Part shown: piece after piece, positions 9,100 to 18,244 of the stretch
How positions within the stretch are numbered: the stretch's first letter is position 1
Layout: every line of letters begins with the position of its first letter
NCBI GenBank assembly: GCA_024233785.1
Contig: JACKPD010000011.1
Location: 1-64,000 of the forward strand
Length of the DNA stretch: 64,000 nt
DNA from: Spirochaetales bacterium
GTDB taxonomy: Bacteria; Spirochaetota; Spirochaetia; CADAEX01
Direction of reading: 5' to 3'
Made by a program: the position numbers and the translations under genes
Notes under the pieces: model-generated
Seen by the model: the letters and a program-made list of their open reading frames with translations, nothing else
Databases searched by the model: none
Told to the model about the DNA's origin: nothing

Positions 9100-10741
9100 A
9101 GCTGTTGAGGCAAATAATAAAACAGAAAAAGCCATTGTAATTCTTGGAGCAGGGATTATGCAGATACCTGCCATAGAGTCCGCGAAACGAAAGGGGTATA
9201 TAACAATAGTCTTTGACGGAAACTGCAAAGCGCAGGGAGCAGCTGTCTCTGACCATTTTGAGAATATTGACCTGAAAAACCGGGAAGCGCTGTTTGAAAA
9301 ATGCCTCGGCTACAGGAAAAAATATCAAATTGCGGGTGTTTTTACAGCAGGTACTGATTTTTCATATATCGTTGCCTGGCTTTCCGCTCAGCTCGGTCTT
9401 AAATCCATAAGCTATGAAACATCAATTAAAGCTACTGACAAATCGCTTATGAGGCAGGCGTTTCTTTCCTGTAATGTTCCGTCTCCAGCCTGGCTGATAA
9501 CTGAAAACAGAAACATTGACGAGACCATGGTCCGTAAACTTGGATTTCCTCTTGTTGTAAAACCTGTTGACAGCATGGGTGCGCGCGGCACAGTCAGGGT
9601 AGACGACAGCCTTCAGCTTGGAGAGGCATTTGATTCAGCATATATTCATTCAAGAACCGGAAAGGTTATTATTGAGCAGTATATTGAAGGCCCGGAATAC
9701 AGTCTTGATGCAGTTGTAAAAGACGGAAATATAACAGTCTGCGGAATTGCAGACCGCCATATATTCTTCCCCCCATATTTTGTGGAAATGGGGCATACAA
9801 TGCCTGCTGTTCTGACGAAGGAGGCTTCTGATAATATCGCAAAAGTCTTCTGCGACGGAATTAAAGCCATAGGTATTGATAACGGATCTGCAAAGGGAGA
9901 TATCAAATACAGCAGAAAGGGAGCTGTAGTCGGTGAAATTGCGGCAAGGCTTTCAGGGGGTTATATGTCCGGGTGGACATTCCCCTATTCTACAGGTTTT
10001 TCCGTTATTGACGCTGCTATTGATATTGCTGTTGGAAACGACCCTGGAGCCGTTGATTACAGCTACATAAACACTGCCGCAGAAAGAGCTTTTATCTCAA
10101 TACCGGGTATTGTTGACTCAGTCTTTATTCCTGAAAATATTCAGAAAAACATTATAGAACGGAATGAAGATACTGTTATAAAAGAATTATTTTTAAATGT
10201 AAAACCTGGTGCTGCTGTAAATTTTCCAAAAAATAATGTTGAAAAATGCGGCAATGTAATTGCGGTTCACAGAGAAAGAGAGAAAGCTGTTTACGCGGCA
10301 GAACAGGCATGCCGTGATATATTTGTAAAACTGAAACCGTGCGGAGAGATGACCTATAATTTTATATTCAATGAAAAGGAATCATGGATACCTGATGCAT
10401 TCAATCCCGGCCGGACAGCGCTTGAAATGCCTGATTATTACGGAAATATTCAGGATGTTGATATATTCAGGCACCCGATTAATGTAATTATGCCGGAAGC
10501 AGCCGCCGGGGACCCGGGAAGGGACTGGCAGGGCCGGACACTGGATAATGTGTTAAAGCAGATAGAATATCATACAAACATAAGGTTTGTTGAAAAAACG
10601 GATATTGGCAGTTCTTTTGCAGTCGGACGCCTTTTCTGGAAAAGTGTTGCGCGAGGCAGCGTTCAGGGAGGGGTTTGGATTGTGGAAACACTTCTTGAGT
10701 ATCTTGAAAACGGGAAGGATTTAAAAGACTATAAATGGTAA
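9092..10741 (+). CDS. ATP-grasp ligase
   Basis: A 549-residue ATP-grasp enzyme of the carbamoyl-phosphate-synthase-like type. An N-terminal pre-ATP-grasp domain (VILGAGIMQIPAIESAKRKG) leads to the nucleotide-binding segments FPLVVKPVDSMGARGTVRV, VIIEQYIEGPEYSLDAV and GEIAARLSGGY. The C-terminal 180 residues extend beyond the usual fold and I do not recognise them. ATP-grasp ligases join a carboxylate to an amine or thiol, so in this locus it may attach an amino acid or acyl group to a sugar or peptide; the substrate is unknown. It overlaps the SpsG-methyltransferase gene by 8 bp and the amidase by 7 bp. A second ATP-grasp gene occurs at 44428-45717. Confidence 0.85.
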   Translation: MIEAVEANNKTEKAIVILGAGIMQIPAIESAKRKGYITIVFDGNCKAQGAAVSDHFENIDLKNREALFEKCLGYRKKYQIAGVFTAGTDFSYIVAWLSAQLGLKSISYETSIKATDKSLMRQAFLSCNVPSPAWLITENRNIDETMVRKLGFPLVVKPVDSMGARGTVRVDDSLQLGEAFDSAYIHSRTGKVIIEQYIEGPEYSLDAVVKDGNITVCGIADRHIFFPPYFVEMGHTMPAVLTKEASDNIAKVFCDGIKAIGIDNGSAKGDIKYSRKGAVVGEIAARLSGGYMSGWTFPYSTGFSVIDAAIDIAVGNDPGAVDYSYINTAAERAFISIPGIVDSVFIPENIQKNIIERNEDTVIKELFLNVKPGAAVNFPKNNVEKCGNVIAVHREREKAVYAAEQACRDIFVKLKPCGEMTYNFIFNEKESWIPDAFNPGRTALEMPDYYGNIQDVDIFRHPINVIMPEAAAGDPGRDWQGRTLDNVLKQIEYHTNIRFVEKTDIGSSFAVGRLFWKSVARGSVQGGVWIVETLLEYLENGKDLKDYKW

Positions 10742-11820
10742 TAACAGGACGGAAATCAGCAGTTTTAATTGTTTTTCTTCTTTTTATACTCTGTTTAAAT
10801 GCCAATGCAGCATCTGATGATATCTCTCTGGCGGATTTCATTAAACAAAATAATTTTTCGTTCAGATGGTCCCCGATACTTGATACCGGAGAACTTAAGT
10901 ATGGAGATGACATTTTCAGTTTCAAGCCGGGAGAAGATTTCATTGTATATAACTATAAGGAAAAAATAACAGGCTCCGGGATATACAGGGACGGAGGAAT
11001 TATCATAATTGACGGTAAAACCGCTGAAACAATTCTTTCAAAGAGCGGTTTTACCTCTTCCCCAAGACCGGTAGAGAAGGAATCGGCTGATGTTAAACCT
11101 TCGGGGCACAGGATTGCTGCAATAATTATTGATCCCGGGCATGGGGGAAGGGATTCCGGAGCAATAGGCAGACATGAAATTGATGGGAATAATTATACTG
11201 TTTATGAAAAAGATGTTGTTCTTGATATTGCGCTTGAATTAAACAGGAGGCTGACCTCTGCCTACAGGGATAAAAAAATAATTCTTACCAGAAACAATGA
11301 TTCATATCCATCGCTAGATGACAGGGTAGAAAAAGCAAATAATGTCAAACTTGGAAAAAACGAGGCAATTGTATTTGTTTCTATACATGCAAATGCATCT
11401 TTCAATAAAAACGCGAAAGGGTTCGAGGTCTGGTATCTTCCGCCCGAATACAGACGGGACCTGCTTGATGAGAACAATGCTGACAAGAAAACCAAAGATA
11501 TCCTTCCTATCCTCAACACAATGCTTGAAGAGGAATTTACAATAGAAAGTATTTTATTGGCGCAAAACATACTTGATGGTCTTGATAAATCAATTGGCAG
11601 TAAGGATTTAAACAGAGGTTTGAAGGAAGAAACCTGGTTTGTTGTAAAAAATGCCAAAATGCCTTCTGTTCTGATTGAAGTGGGATTTGTATCAAATAAG
11701 GAAGAATCTGTAAATCTTTCGGATAAAAATTACTTGAAGAAAATAACCGAAGGTATTTATAATGGGATAAAAAGATTCATCGACAATCTTGAAATGATTA
11801 ATACCGGCGGAGAAAATTGA
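10735..11820 (+). CDS. N-acetylmuramoyl-L-alanine amidase
   Basis: A 361-residue exported amidase 3 family protein that cleaves the bond between N-acetylmuramic acid and L-alanine in peptidoglycan. A signal peptide (LIVFLLFILCLNANA) is followed by a small N-terminal domain of about 100 residues. The zinc catalytic domain shows DPGHGGRDSGA at about 133, YEKD, VSIHANAS and IEVGFVSN, which supply the metal ligands and catalytic glutamate. The N-terminal domain carries one GGGACGGAGG copy, read Arg-Asp-Gly-Gly. From memory, T. pallidum also has an amidase gene followed by a small gene and flaA, the same order as here. Confidence 0.93.
   Translation: MVITGRKSAVLIVFLLFILCLNANAASDDISLADFIKQNNFSFRWSPILDTGELKYGDDIFSFKPGEDFIVYNYKEKITGSGIYRDGGIIIIDGKTAETILSKSGFTSSPRPVEKESADVKPSGHRIAAIIIDPGHGGRDSGAIGRHEIDGNNYTVYEKDVVLDIALELNRRLTSAYRDKKIILTRNNDSYPSLDDRVEKANNVKLGKNEAIVFVSIHANASFNKNAKGFEVWYLPPEYRRDLLDENNADKKTKDILPILNTMLEEEFTIESILLAQNILDGLDKSIGSKDLNRGLKEETWFVVKNAKMPSVLIEVGFVSNKEESVNLSDKNYLKKITEGIYNGIKRFIDNLEMINTGGEN
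10988..10997 (+). repeat. Dispersed repeat GGGACGGAGG, copy 4
   Basis: Exact 10-mer in the amidase N-terminal domain, read Asp-Gly-Gly after an Arg, in a probable beta-hairpin turn. Confidence 0.8.
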
Positions 11821-11821
11821 A

Positions 11822-12286
11822 TTGAGTAAAAAATTAAGGATGATATCTGCTATTTCCATTTTGGCAGTATTTATAATATCGTTTGCAATATATATTTCTG
11901 TAAATTTACATAAAACAGAAAGAATTTTTTTCTTTCCTGAACATAATAACAGCAAAACAGTAGGTGAAAGCCGCAGAATTCCCAGATTTATAAACAGGGA
12001 GAAAAATGTAGATATATTTACACGGGAATTGCTGCTGGGTCCTCTTAATATGAAGCTGGATTCTTTATTTTCTTCTGGTACAAAACTGGAAAAAATGTTA
12101 TATAGAAACAAAATTATTTACCTTGATCTTGATATTAAGGCGCTTTTTCCTGATAAAAAGGCAATACACGGTTTCGATACCGGAATTAGACTGTTAAAAA
12201 AAAATATAAAGTTTAATTTCCCCTATGTAAAAAAGGTGGTTGTTACAATATCGGGTGAAGAAACTTTAATTGAGGACGGGGAATAA
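11822..12286 (+). CDS. GerMN domain membrane-anchored protein
   Basis: A 154-residue protein with one N-terminal transmembrane or signal segment (ISAISILAVFIISFAIYI) and a GerMN-like domain (FTRELLLGPLNMKLDSLFSSGTK... read as FTRELLLGPL followed by a YLDLD strand). GerMN domains occur in GerM spore proteins and in many envelope lipoproteins of non-sporulating bacteria and probably bind peptidoglycan or partners. The start is TTG at 11822, one base after the amidase stop, with GGCGGAG as ribosome site; an ATG six codons later is the alternative. It is co-transcribed with the amidase, and flaA follows after its own promoter. Confidence 0.8.
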   Translation: MSKKLRMISAISILAVFIISFAIYISVNLHKTERIFFFPEHNNSKTVGESRRIPRFINREKNVDIFTRELLLGPLNMKLDSLFSSGTKLEKMLYRNKIIYLDLDIKALFPDKKAIHGFDTGIRLLKKNIKFNFPYVKKVVVTISGEETLIEDGE

Positions 12287-12356
12287 AACCGGTTATTTTA
12301 CAATTAAATGGAAGTTTTGCCAGCAATTACAAAAATCTAAAAAAAAATAAAAGTTG

Positions 12357-12384
12357 TTGACAAAATCTGTACCTATTTTATAAT
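12357..12384 (+). promoter_or_regulatory. flaA promoter, sigma-70 type
   Basis: TTGACA at 12357-12362 and TATAAT at 12379-12384 are both perfect consensus hexamers with a 16-bp spacer, about 35 bp before the AAGGAG ribosome site (12409-12414) of flaA. This predicts strong, housekeeping-sigma transcription of the sheath gene, rather than a sigma-28 promoter. Confidence 0.85.
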
Positions 12385-12420
12385 TGTATTTAAGGTTTAT
12401 TAAAGAAAAAGGAGCTATAG

Positions 12421-13416
12421 ATGAAACGGTTCTTCATCCTTCTAACAACAGTTTTTTTCTTCATTAGTGCAATTTCATTTGCTGAAGAAGCTGTATTGAT
12501 TGACTTTTCAAAATTGGCAGCAGATTATCCTGAACAGGATCCTAAAGAAAACGCAAGAACACTGGTAGATTATTCAGATAAAGCTGGTACATCTTATTCA
12601 GATGCAGAAAAAGCGGAGATGAAAACATCAATCGCTCTGAATAACTGGGATGTTGTGCTTGCATCTTCATCAAGAAGAGTTATAAATCAGGCCCTGTCCA
12701 TGACAAAAGAGGTTCCTGTAATTGCAGAAGCAAAAAAATATGCAGGAGAAAAAGTTATTGGTATCAGGATTCATTTTCCTGATGAATCATTTAATTCATG
12801 GGCATTGATCAAACCTCCGTTTGAGATACCTGCCTACATGAAAAAGACAAACATTGAAGGTGACGGCAAACTTGTAGAAGACGAAACAGACAGATACGGT
12901 TCAAAGTTTATCGACGGATATGGTGTTGTTAAGAATGTCGGTGTAATTAAATCACTTTCCATGAATGTTTACGGATCAAATTTCCCTAACGGTCTTGAAG
13001 TAATACTGAAAGATCAGAACAACGAAGAAAAAGCCATATTCATGGATTATCTAAACTTTGAAGGCTGGAGAACTATTACCTGGAAGAATCCTAATTACAT
13101 TACAGAAGTAAGAAACAGGGATGTTTATCAGACACCTCTTTATCCGAAAGCTACACCAATGGTAAAACTGGCAGGAGTCAGAATTTTAAAAGATGCTTCA
13201 CAGGAAGGCGGGGATATAATTACATATATTAAGGATATCTCTGTTGTTTATGATAAAGCGGTTCTTACAATCGAAAGAGATGTTGATGAAGAAGCTATCT
13301 GGGGTATTCTTAAAGAAAGAGAAGAATCTAGAAGAACAGCTGAATTTGAAAGACTTGGTCAGCAGCAGGTTCTTAGATATCTTGAACAGAAAAAAATGCA
13401 CGTAGATGAAGGATGA
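12421..13416 (+). CDS. flaA: FlaA, flagellar filament outer layer (sheath) protein
   Basis: A 331-residue exported protein that coats the FlaB core of spirochaete periplasmic flagella and stiffens the filament. A signal peptide of about 21 residues (ends ISFAEE) leads to the family pattern DFSKLAADYP, IGIRIHFPDESFNSWALIKPP, and later ADRYG-like and GWRTITWKNPNYI segments, with a conserved PMVKLAGVRILKD near the end. It has no cysteine, as expected for this abundant secreted protein. It has a perfect sigma-70 promoter and its own terminator, so it is likely expressed far above the che genes that follow. FlaA is essentially restricted to spirochaetes and fixes the phylum. Confidence 0.96.
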   Translation: MKRFFILLTTVFFFISAISFAEEAVLIDFSKLAADYPEQDPKENARTLVDYSDKAGTSYSDAEKAEMKTSIALNNWDVVLASSSRRVINQALSMTKEVPVIAEAKKYAGEKVIGIRIHFPDESFNSWALIKPPFEIPAYMKKTNIEGDGKLVEDETDRYGSKFIDGYGVVKNVGVIKSLSMNVYGSNFPNGLEVILKDQNNEEKAIFMDYLNFEGWRTITWKNPNYITEVRNRDVYQTPLYPKATPMVKLAGVRILKDASQEGGDIITYIKDISVVYDKAVLTIERDVDEEAIWGILKEREESRRTAEFERLGQQQVLRYLEQKKMHVDEG

Positions 13417-13454
13417 TCTTACTGAACATATAATTGTTTAACTGCTAGATATAT

Positions 13455-13483
13455 AAAAAAGCTCCCGATAAGGGGGCTTTTTT
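13455..13483 (+). terminator. Terminator after flaA
   Basis: AAAAAAGCTCCC, loop GATAA, GGGGGCTTTTTT: a GC stem with one G-T pair flanked by A and T tracts. It is followed by the cheA promoter, so partial read-through is possible. Confidence 0.85.
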
Positions 13484-13494
13484 ATATTTATAGT

Positions 13495-13523
13495 TTGAAA
13501 AAAAACTGTTTATGATTTATAGT
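13495..13523 (+). promoter_or_regulatory. Probable cheA operon promoter
   Basis: TTGAAA at 13495-13500 and TATAGT at 13518-13523 with a 17-bp spacer lie between the flaA terminator and cheA. The hexamers are close to the housekeeping consensus; position supports a separate promoter for the chemotaxis operon. Confidence 0.55.
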
Positions 13524-13577
13524 GTAAAAGAAAATATAGCTTAAGCTGTCTTCAAATCCTTTAAATACAGAGATGAT

Positions 13578-15947
13578 ATGAGCGATTATTTAGATCCTGC
13601 AAATGAAGAATTGTTAAAAGATTTTTTTCTTGAAGCTAATGCCCAGTTAGAAAATCTTGAAAAAAATATTTTAGTAATTGAAAATGATCCCGGAAACAAG
13701 GAAGCCATAGATGAAATATTCAGGGCTGCACACACACTTAAAGGAAATTCAGGTGCAGTTGAAATGTTTGAGATATCTGAATTTACTCATATTCTGGAAG
13801 ATCTTCTGGATGATATAAGAGCCGAAAAAATAAATGTTGACAGTGATGTTGTTGATATACTTCTCGAATCTCTGGATATTGTCAAAGCAATGATTGAAGC
13901 ACGGACGCAGGGTGATGTTTATGGTTCAGACTGTGCGGAAATAAAGGAAATCCTTAAATCATTAATTTCAGGCTCTGACAAACAAAATTTAAAAGATAAA
14001 AAACAAAAAACCAGCCCGGTGAAAAAAGCTGATATTCAATCGAAAACGGCTGCGCCGACAGTAAAGGATTCAAAAAAACTTACAGAATATGAATTACTTG
14101 AGCTTTTTAATGAATCAGGTAAAGATGAAAAAATATATGATGTCGAAGTCTTCTATAATGAAGATAATCCAATGAATTCCATAGGCGGAATTCAGGTTTT
14201 TGCGAAACTTAAAAATTTATCCAAAGTATTGTTAACAAAACCTGATTTTGACATGTTATATGAAGATAATTATTATCCTGTAGTTGATTTTTTTATTACT
14301 ACAAACAGGGATCCAGGTGAAATCAAGAAAATAATTACTATTGCTGATGTCACAACTGAAATAAATATTGCTGAAATACAAAAAAATGATAATTTTCAAA
14401 ATTTAAAAACAGAAAATGAAAAGATTATTGATTCTGTTACTGAAGATAAAAAAACTTCTATTGTTCCTCCTGAGAGCAGGAAAGAGATGGAAAAATCCGA
14501 TGAGACAGATAACACCGATGATGCCGGCGATAAAACAAAACTTCAGAAATTAAAAAAACCGACAAGCACCGATTCTACGGTATTAAAAGTAGATTCAAGG
14601 CGTATCGATAATCTCCTAAATCTTGTCAGTGAAACAGTAATCAATAAAGCAACTTTTAATCAGATAAGTTCCCAGTTTTTAGGCATTCTTGATGAATTGC
14701 ACACAAAACAGCAGAAAATGAATGACACTATAAATGATATATATGATGGAGTTGAAAAATATCTAAAAGATGGTGTAAAAATTAAAGCTGTTAAAAAAGA
14801 ATTATCCCCGGATTATGAAATAGCAAAAACCGCTTTAAACAATATTGAATCAACTCTTAAAAATGCAATTACGAAACTTGTAAATACCTCCCAGAATTTT
14901 GGAAGAATCACTAATGAACTTCACGAAGGAGTTCTTCAGATAAGAATGGTTCCCATTTCACAGATTTTTTCCAGATTTCCCAGACTTGTACGGGATGTAT
15001 CAAAAAAACTGGATAAGAAAATACAGCTGGTAATAGAAGGAGAAGATACAGAGCTTGACAAATCTGTAATTGAGCAGCTGCTTGATCCGCTGATTCACTG
15101 TGTAAGAAATTCTATGGACCACGGTATCGAATTACCGGAAAAAAGAATCGAAAATAAAAAAAATGAAGAAGGAACTATTGTTCTAAAAGCAAAAAACGAA
15201 GGCAATATGATCCTGATAGAAATATCGGATGATGGAAAAGGTATAGATTTAGACGTAATACGGGATAAGGCCGTCAATAAGGGTATTATTCACCCGGGAA
15301 AAGCCCTTACAGAAATAGAAGCATTTAACCTGATCTTTGAACCTGGATTTTCTACTGCCGCTGAAGTAACTAACATATCAGGCAGAGGAGTCGGACTTGA
15401 TGTTGTAAAGAAACAGATTGAAAAACTGAATGGATCTGTCACAGTATGGTCACGTAAAGGGGTAGGAACAACCTTGTCTATCAGATTGCCTTTGACTCTG
15501 GCTATTATTCAGGGGCTTCTTATAAAGGTTGGGAAAGAGATATATGCCATACCAATAACTTCAGTCATTGAAAGCCAGAGAATATTTTCTGATGATATAA
15601 AATTCCTTGATAATCATGAAGTGTTTGATGTAAGGGATGATGTAGTTTCCCTTGTCCGTCTAAACAGATTATTTGGAATACCGGCTAATGAGAACGGAGA
15701 CACCCATTATATAGTAGTGGTAGGAAGCAGTGATAAAAAGATAGGATTGATGGTTGATCAGCTGATCGGTGAAGAGGATGTGGTAATAAAGCCATTGAAA
15801 GATAAATATACAAATGTTCCGGGGATAGCAGGGGCGACCATTCTTGGAGACGGACAGGTTTCTCTGATTCTTGATATTAATCAGATACTTGAACTTTGCT
15901 TTAAAAAAGAACGGACAGCCCGTGAGAGAAGAAATTATATAAATTGA
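13578..15947 (+). CDS. cheA: Chemotaxis histidine kinase CheA
   Basis: The 789-residue protein has all CheA domains in order: an HPt domain with phospho-accepting His52 in AAHTLKGNSG, a P2-like domain at about 170-275 (YDVEVFYNEDNP to ITIADVTTEI), a long charged linker, the dimerisation helices, the ATPase with N box CVRNSMDHGIELPE, ISDDGKGID and GRGVGLDVVKKQ, and a C-terminal CheW-like regulatory domain. It phosphorylates CheY in response to chemoreceptors. It leads cheW, cheX, cheY and a tRNA, with gaps of 28, 15 and 12 bp between the genes, which indicates one operon. The dimerisation region is longer than in E. coli CheA, as in other spirochaetes. Confidence 0.97.
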   Translation: MSDYLDPANEELLKDFFLEANAQLENLEKNILVIENDPGNKEAIDEIFRAAHTLKGNSGAVEMFEISEFTHILEDLLDDIRAEKINVDSDVVDILLESLDIVKAMIEARTQGDVYGSDCAEIKEILKSLISGSDKQNLKDKKQKTSPVKKADIQSKTAAPTVKDSKKLTEYELLELFNESGKDEKIYDVEVFYNEDNPMNSIGGIQVFAKLKNLSKVLLTKPDFDMLYEDNYYPVVDFFITTNRDPGEIKKIITIADVTTEINIAEIQKNDNFQNLKTENEKIIDSVTEDKKTSIVPPESRKEMEKSDETDNTDDAGDKTKLQKLKKPTSTDSTVLKVDSRRIDNLLNLVSETVINKATFNQISSQFLGILDELHTKQQKMNDTINDIYDGVEKYLKDGVKIKAVKKELSPDYEIAKTALNNIESTLKNAITKLVNTSQNFGRITNELHEGVLQIRMVPISQIFSRFPRLVRDVSKKLDKKIQLVIEGEDTELDKSVIEQLLDPLIHCVRNSMDHGIELPEKRIENKKNEEGTIVLKAKNEGNMILIEISDDGKGIDLDVIRDKAVNKGIIHPGKALTEIEAFNLIFEPGFSTAAEVTNISGRGVGLDVVKKQIEKLNGSVTVWSRKGVGTTLSIRLPLTLAIIQGLLIKVGKEIYAIPITSVIESQRIFSDDIKFLDNHEVFDVRDDVVSLVRLNRLFGIPANENGDTHYIVVVGSSDKKIGLMVDQLIGEEDVVIKPLKDKYTNVPGIAGATILGDGQVSLILDINQILELCFKKERTARERRNYIN

Positions 15948-15975
15948 CTTTGAATGTTTTAAATAAGGAATAACA

Positions 15976-17307
15976 ATGAATACCGATATATGGGAACTAA
16001 AAGAAGAATATAATAAAGCAGAGGCAGTAGATAATATTGATTATAAAATGGTTTCTTTCTCACTTGGCGGTAAAGATTACGGAATCGATATAATGAAGGT
16101 TAAAGAAATTCAGAAAGTCAATAAATTTACATTTGTTCCCAACTCAGAACCGTATGTAAGAGGAGTATTTAACCTTCGAGGCGATATTATATCAATTATA
16201 GATCTTAGAATTATGTTCAGCGTTTCTTATGATGAAAATTATAATGACCTTGAAGATGTTATAGTATTAACAGTTGACGATAAAAAAATTGGAGTAATTG
16301 TAGACTCCATAAATAAAGTAATCGGGATACAGTCATCTACAATACAGACTCCTCATCCTATTTTCAGCAATATCAATATCAAATATATAAACGGTATAGT
16401 CGAGAAAGATTCCAAAATATATATTATCCTTGACATTGAAAGAATTTTCGGTCAGGAAAATGATATAGAACAGGAACCGGTTTCTGACGAAAAAATAATT
16501 GATTCCGGTTCTATTCCTGAAAAAACTGTTTACCGGACCGCGGATGTAAAAACGGAAACTGATGTTAACAAGGATTTTATAAAGGAAACTCTTAAAACCT
16601 TTATAAACTTCCATGTTACTGATATAAATGAGGCCTGGTTTTTCAGAAGGTATGATGAATGGCTGAAAAAAAGAAGGGAATCAGAAGAAAATGTACAATT
16701 GTCAGGTGTAGAAGATGCTGAAAAATTTCTGCAGACTTTCTATTCAGGAAATACAGGCAGATTTTTTGACCAGGCGTCAGCACAGGCATTAATGAAAATA
16801 ATTCCCGAAAATATTAAAGGTAATTATTATATCTGGAATATCGGCTGCGGAAACGGGTATGAAACATATTCAGTTGCAGCGGTCGCAAGAAAACAGAATC
16901 CTGATGCTGCCATTAAAATATGGGCTAATGATAAAGATCTTTTAAGTATTTCAAATGCGCCTAATATAACTGTAGACAGGAATTCTGTACCCGGATATCT
17001 GAATGATTTTATCTCTGAAGGAACAAAAGGAGGAGTAATATCACAAAAGTTAAGAGATATTATTTATTTCGAATATCATGATGTCAAAAATCATAATCCT
17101 TATCCTGATGTAGACATGATTATTTGCAGGGACGTTCTGTCTTTTTTCGATTATAATGAACAATTCAGAATTTTAAGTGAATTGTTTGAAAAATTAAAGA
17201 ATAACGGTATACTTATCACCGGCGATAATGAAAATATTGTCCTCGAAGGATTAGACAAATATGAGGAACAGGGTATTGTTTTTTACCGTAAAAATGCAGG
17301 TATTTAA
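15976..17307 (+). CDS. cheW: CheW fused to a CheR-like domain
   Basis: Residues 20-150 are a CheW domain (VSFSLGGKDYGIDIMKVKEI, FVPNSEPYVRGVFNLRG, ILDIERIF) that links receptors to CheA. After a 60-residue linker, residues 230-440 resemble the CheR methyltransferase fold, with IGCGNGYETYSVAAVA at about 287 in place of the usual GCSTGEEPYS and ICRDVLSFFD later. The N-terminal helical domain of true CheR is missing, and the altered SAM loop leaves methyltransferase activity doubtful. This fusion is known from Treponema-type F2 chemotaxis systems, where it has been linked to array architecture. The 443-residue length agrees. Confidence 0.93.
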   Translation: MNTDIWELKEEYNKAEAVDNIDYKMVSFSLGGKDYGIDIMKVKEIQKVNKFTFVPNSEPYVRGVFNLRGDIISIIDLRIMFSVSYDENYNDLEDVIVLTVDDKKIGVIVDSINKVIGIQSSTIQTPHPIFSNINIKYINGIVEKDSKIYIILDIERIFGQENDIEQEPVSDEKIIDSGSIPEKTVYRTADVKTETDVNKDFIKETLKTFINFHVTDINEAWFFRRYDEWLKKRRESEENVQLSGVEDAEKFLQTFYSGNTGRFFDQASAQALMKIIPENIKGNYYIWNIGCGNGYETYSVAAVARKQNPDAAIKIWANDKDLLSISNAPNITVDRNSVPGYLNDFISEGTKGGVISQKLRDIIYFEYHDVKNHNPYPDVDMIICRDVLSFFDYNEQFRILSELFEKLKNNGILITGDNENIVLEGLDKYEEQGIVFYRKNAGI

Positions 17308-17322
17308 TTGTAAGGAGAAATT

Positions 17323-17787
17323 ATGAGAGTAGAGTATATTAACCCTTTTGTAGAAGCCGCTTTCAATGTGCTTAAGGAAGTTCTTAATACTGAAATTAAA
17401 CGTGGAGAACTTTATCTGAAATCGACTTCACAGCCTGTCCTTGGAGTCGCGACAATAATTGGTCTTGCGGGAGATGTAGAAGGAAGGGTCCTTCTTGACA
17501 TGAGTCATGAAACTGCCCTGAAAATTGCATCTGAAATGAATATGGAAGAACTTACGGAATTGGATGAACTTGGAAAAGCTACCATAACGGAGCTTGCCAA
17601 CATGATAACCGGGCAGGCAGTAACAAAGCTGCACGAAATTGGTTTCAGGTTCGATCTTACCCCTCCATCAATAGTCACCGGTAGAGATATGGTTATCTCC
17701 GACAGCGGTGTTGAAGCGCTGATAGTACCAATTGAGCTTACACAAGGTAAGATTGAAATAAATGTCGCAGTCAAAGAAAAAGCTTAG
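17323..17787 (+). CDS. cheX: CheY-P phosphatase CheX
   Basis: CheX removes phosphate from CheY and resets the chemotaxis signal in spirochaetes and some other bacteria. The 154-residue length is normal and the active-site pair of the CheC/CheX family is seen as E90 and N93 in ITELANMITG. It has a clear AAGGAG ribosome site and is followed 12 bp later by cheY. The order cheA-cheW-cheX-cheY is the spirochaete arrangement. Confidence 0.95.
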   Translation: MRVEYINPFVEAAFNVLKEVLNTEIKRGELYLKSTSQPVLGVATIIGLAGDVEGRVLLDMSHETALKIASEMNMEELTELDELGKATITELANMITGQAVTKLHEIGFRFDLTPPSIVTGRDMVISDSGVEALIVPIELTQGKIEINVAVKEKA

Positions 17788-17799
17788 AGGAGTTTGTAT

Positions 17800-18240
17800 A
17801 TGAGAGCAAAAATGGATTATCCTAATATCAATACAAAGAAACCTGACGGTATGAAACCTGACGGATCAGCTTACAGGGTACTAATAGTTGATGACTCAAT
17901 GTTTGTAGCAAAGCAGATTTCACAGATACTTACATCCGAAGGATTTGAAATTATCGGAACTGCTAAAGACGGGCTTGAAGGACTTGAAAAATATAAAGAA
18001 CTTCATCCCAATGTAGACCTTGTAACCATGGACATAACAATGCCGAATATGGATGGTGTTACCTGTCTTCAGAAAATTATTGAATTTGATCCAGAAGCAG
18101 TTATTATTATGATAAGCGCACTTGGCAAGCAGGAACTTGTAAAACAGTCTTTACTTTCAGGCGCAAAAAATTATATAGTAAAACCTCTGGACAGAATAAA
18201 GGTACTGGAACGTATTACTTCTGTTCTAAAAGGTACATGA
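17800..18240 (+). CDS. cheY: Chemotaxis response regulator CheY
   Basis: A 146-residue single receiver domain with a 24-residue N-terminal extension. The phosphorylation site is D78 in LVTMDITMPNMDG, the acid pair is DD near residue 31, and the conserved lysine is in KNYIVKPLD. It binds the flagellar switch when phosphorylated. ATG 17800 is chosen because GAGGAG lies 7 bp upstream; an in-frame TTG two codons earlier is less likely. The gene ends 4 bp before a tRNA. Confidence 0.96.
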   Translation: MRAKMDYPNINTKKPDGMKPDGSAYRVLIVDDSMFVAKQISQILTSEGFEIIGTAKDGLEGLEKYKELHPNVDLVTMDITMPNMDGVTCLQKIIEFDPEAVIIMISALGKQELVKQSLLSGAKNYIVKPLDRIKVLERITSVLKGT

Positions 18241-18244
18241 AACA

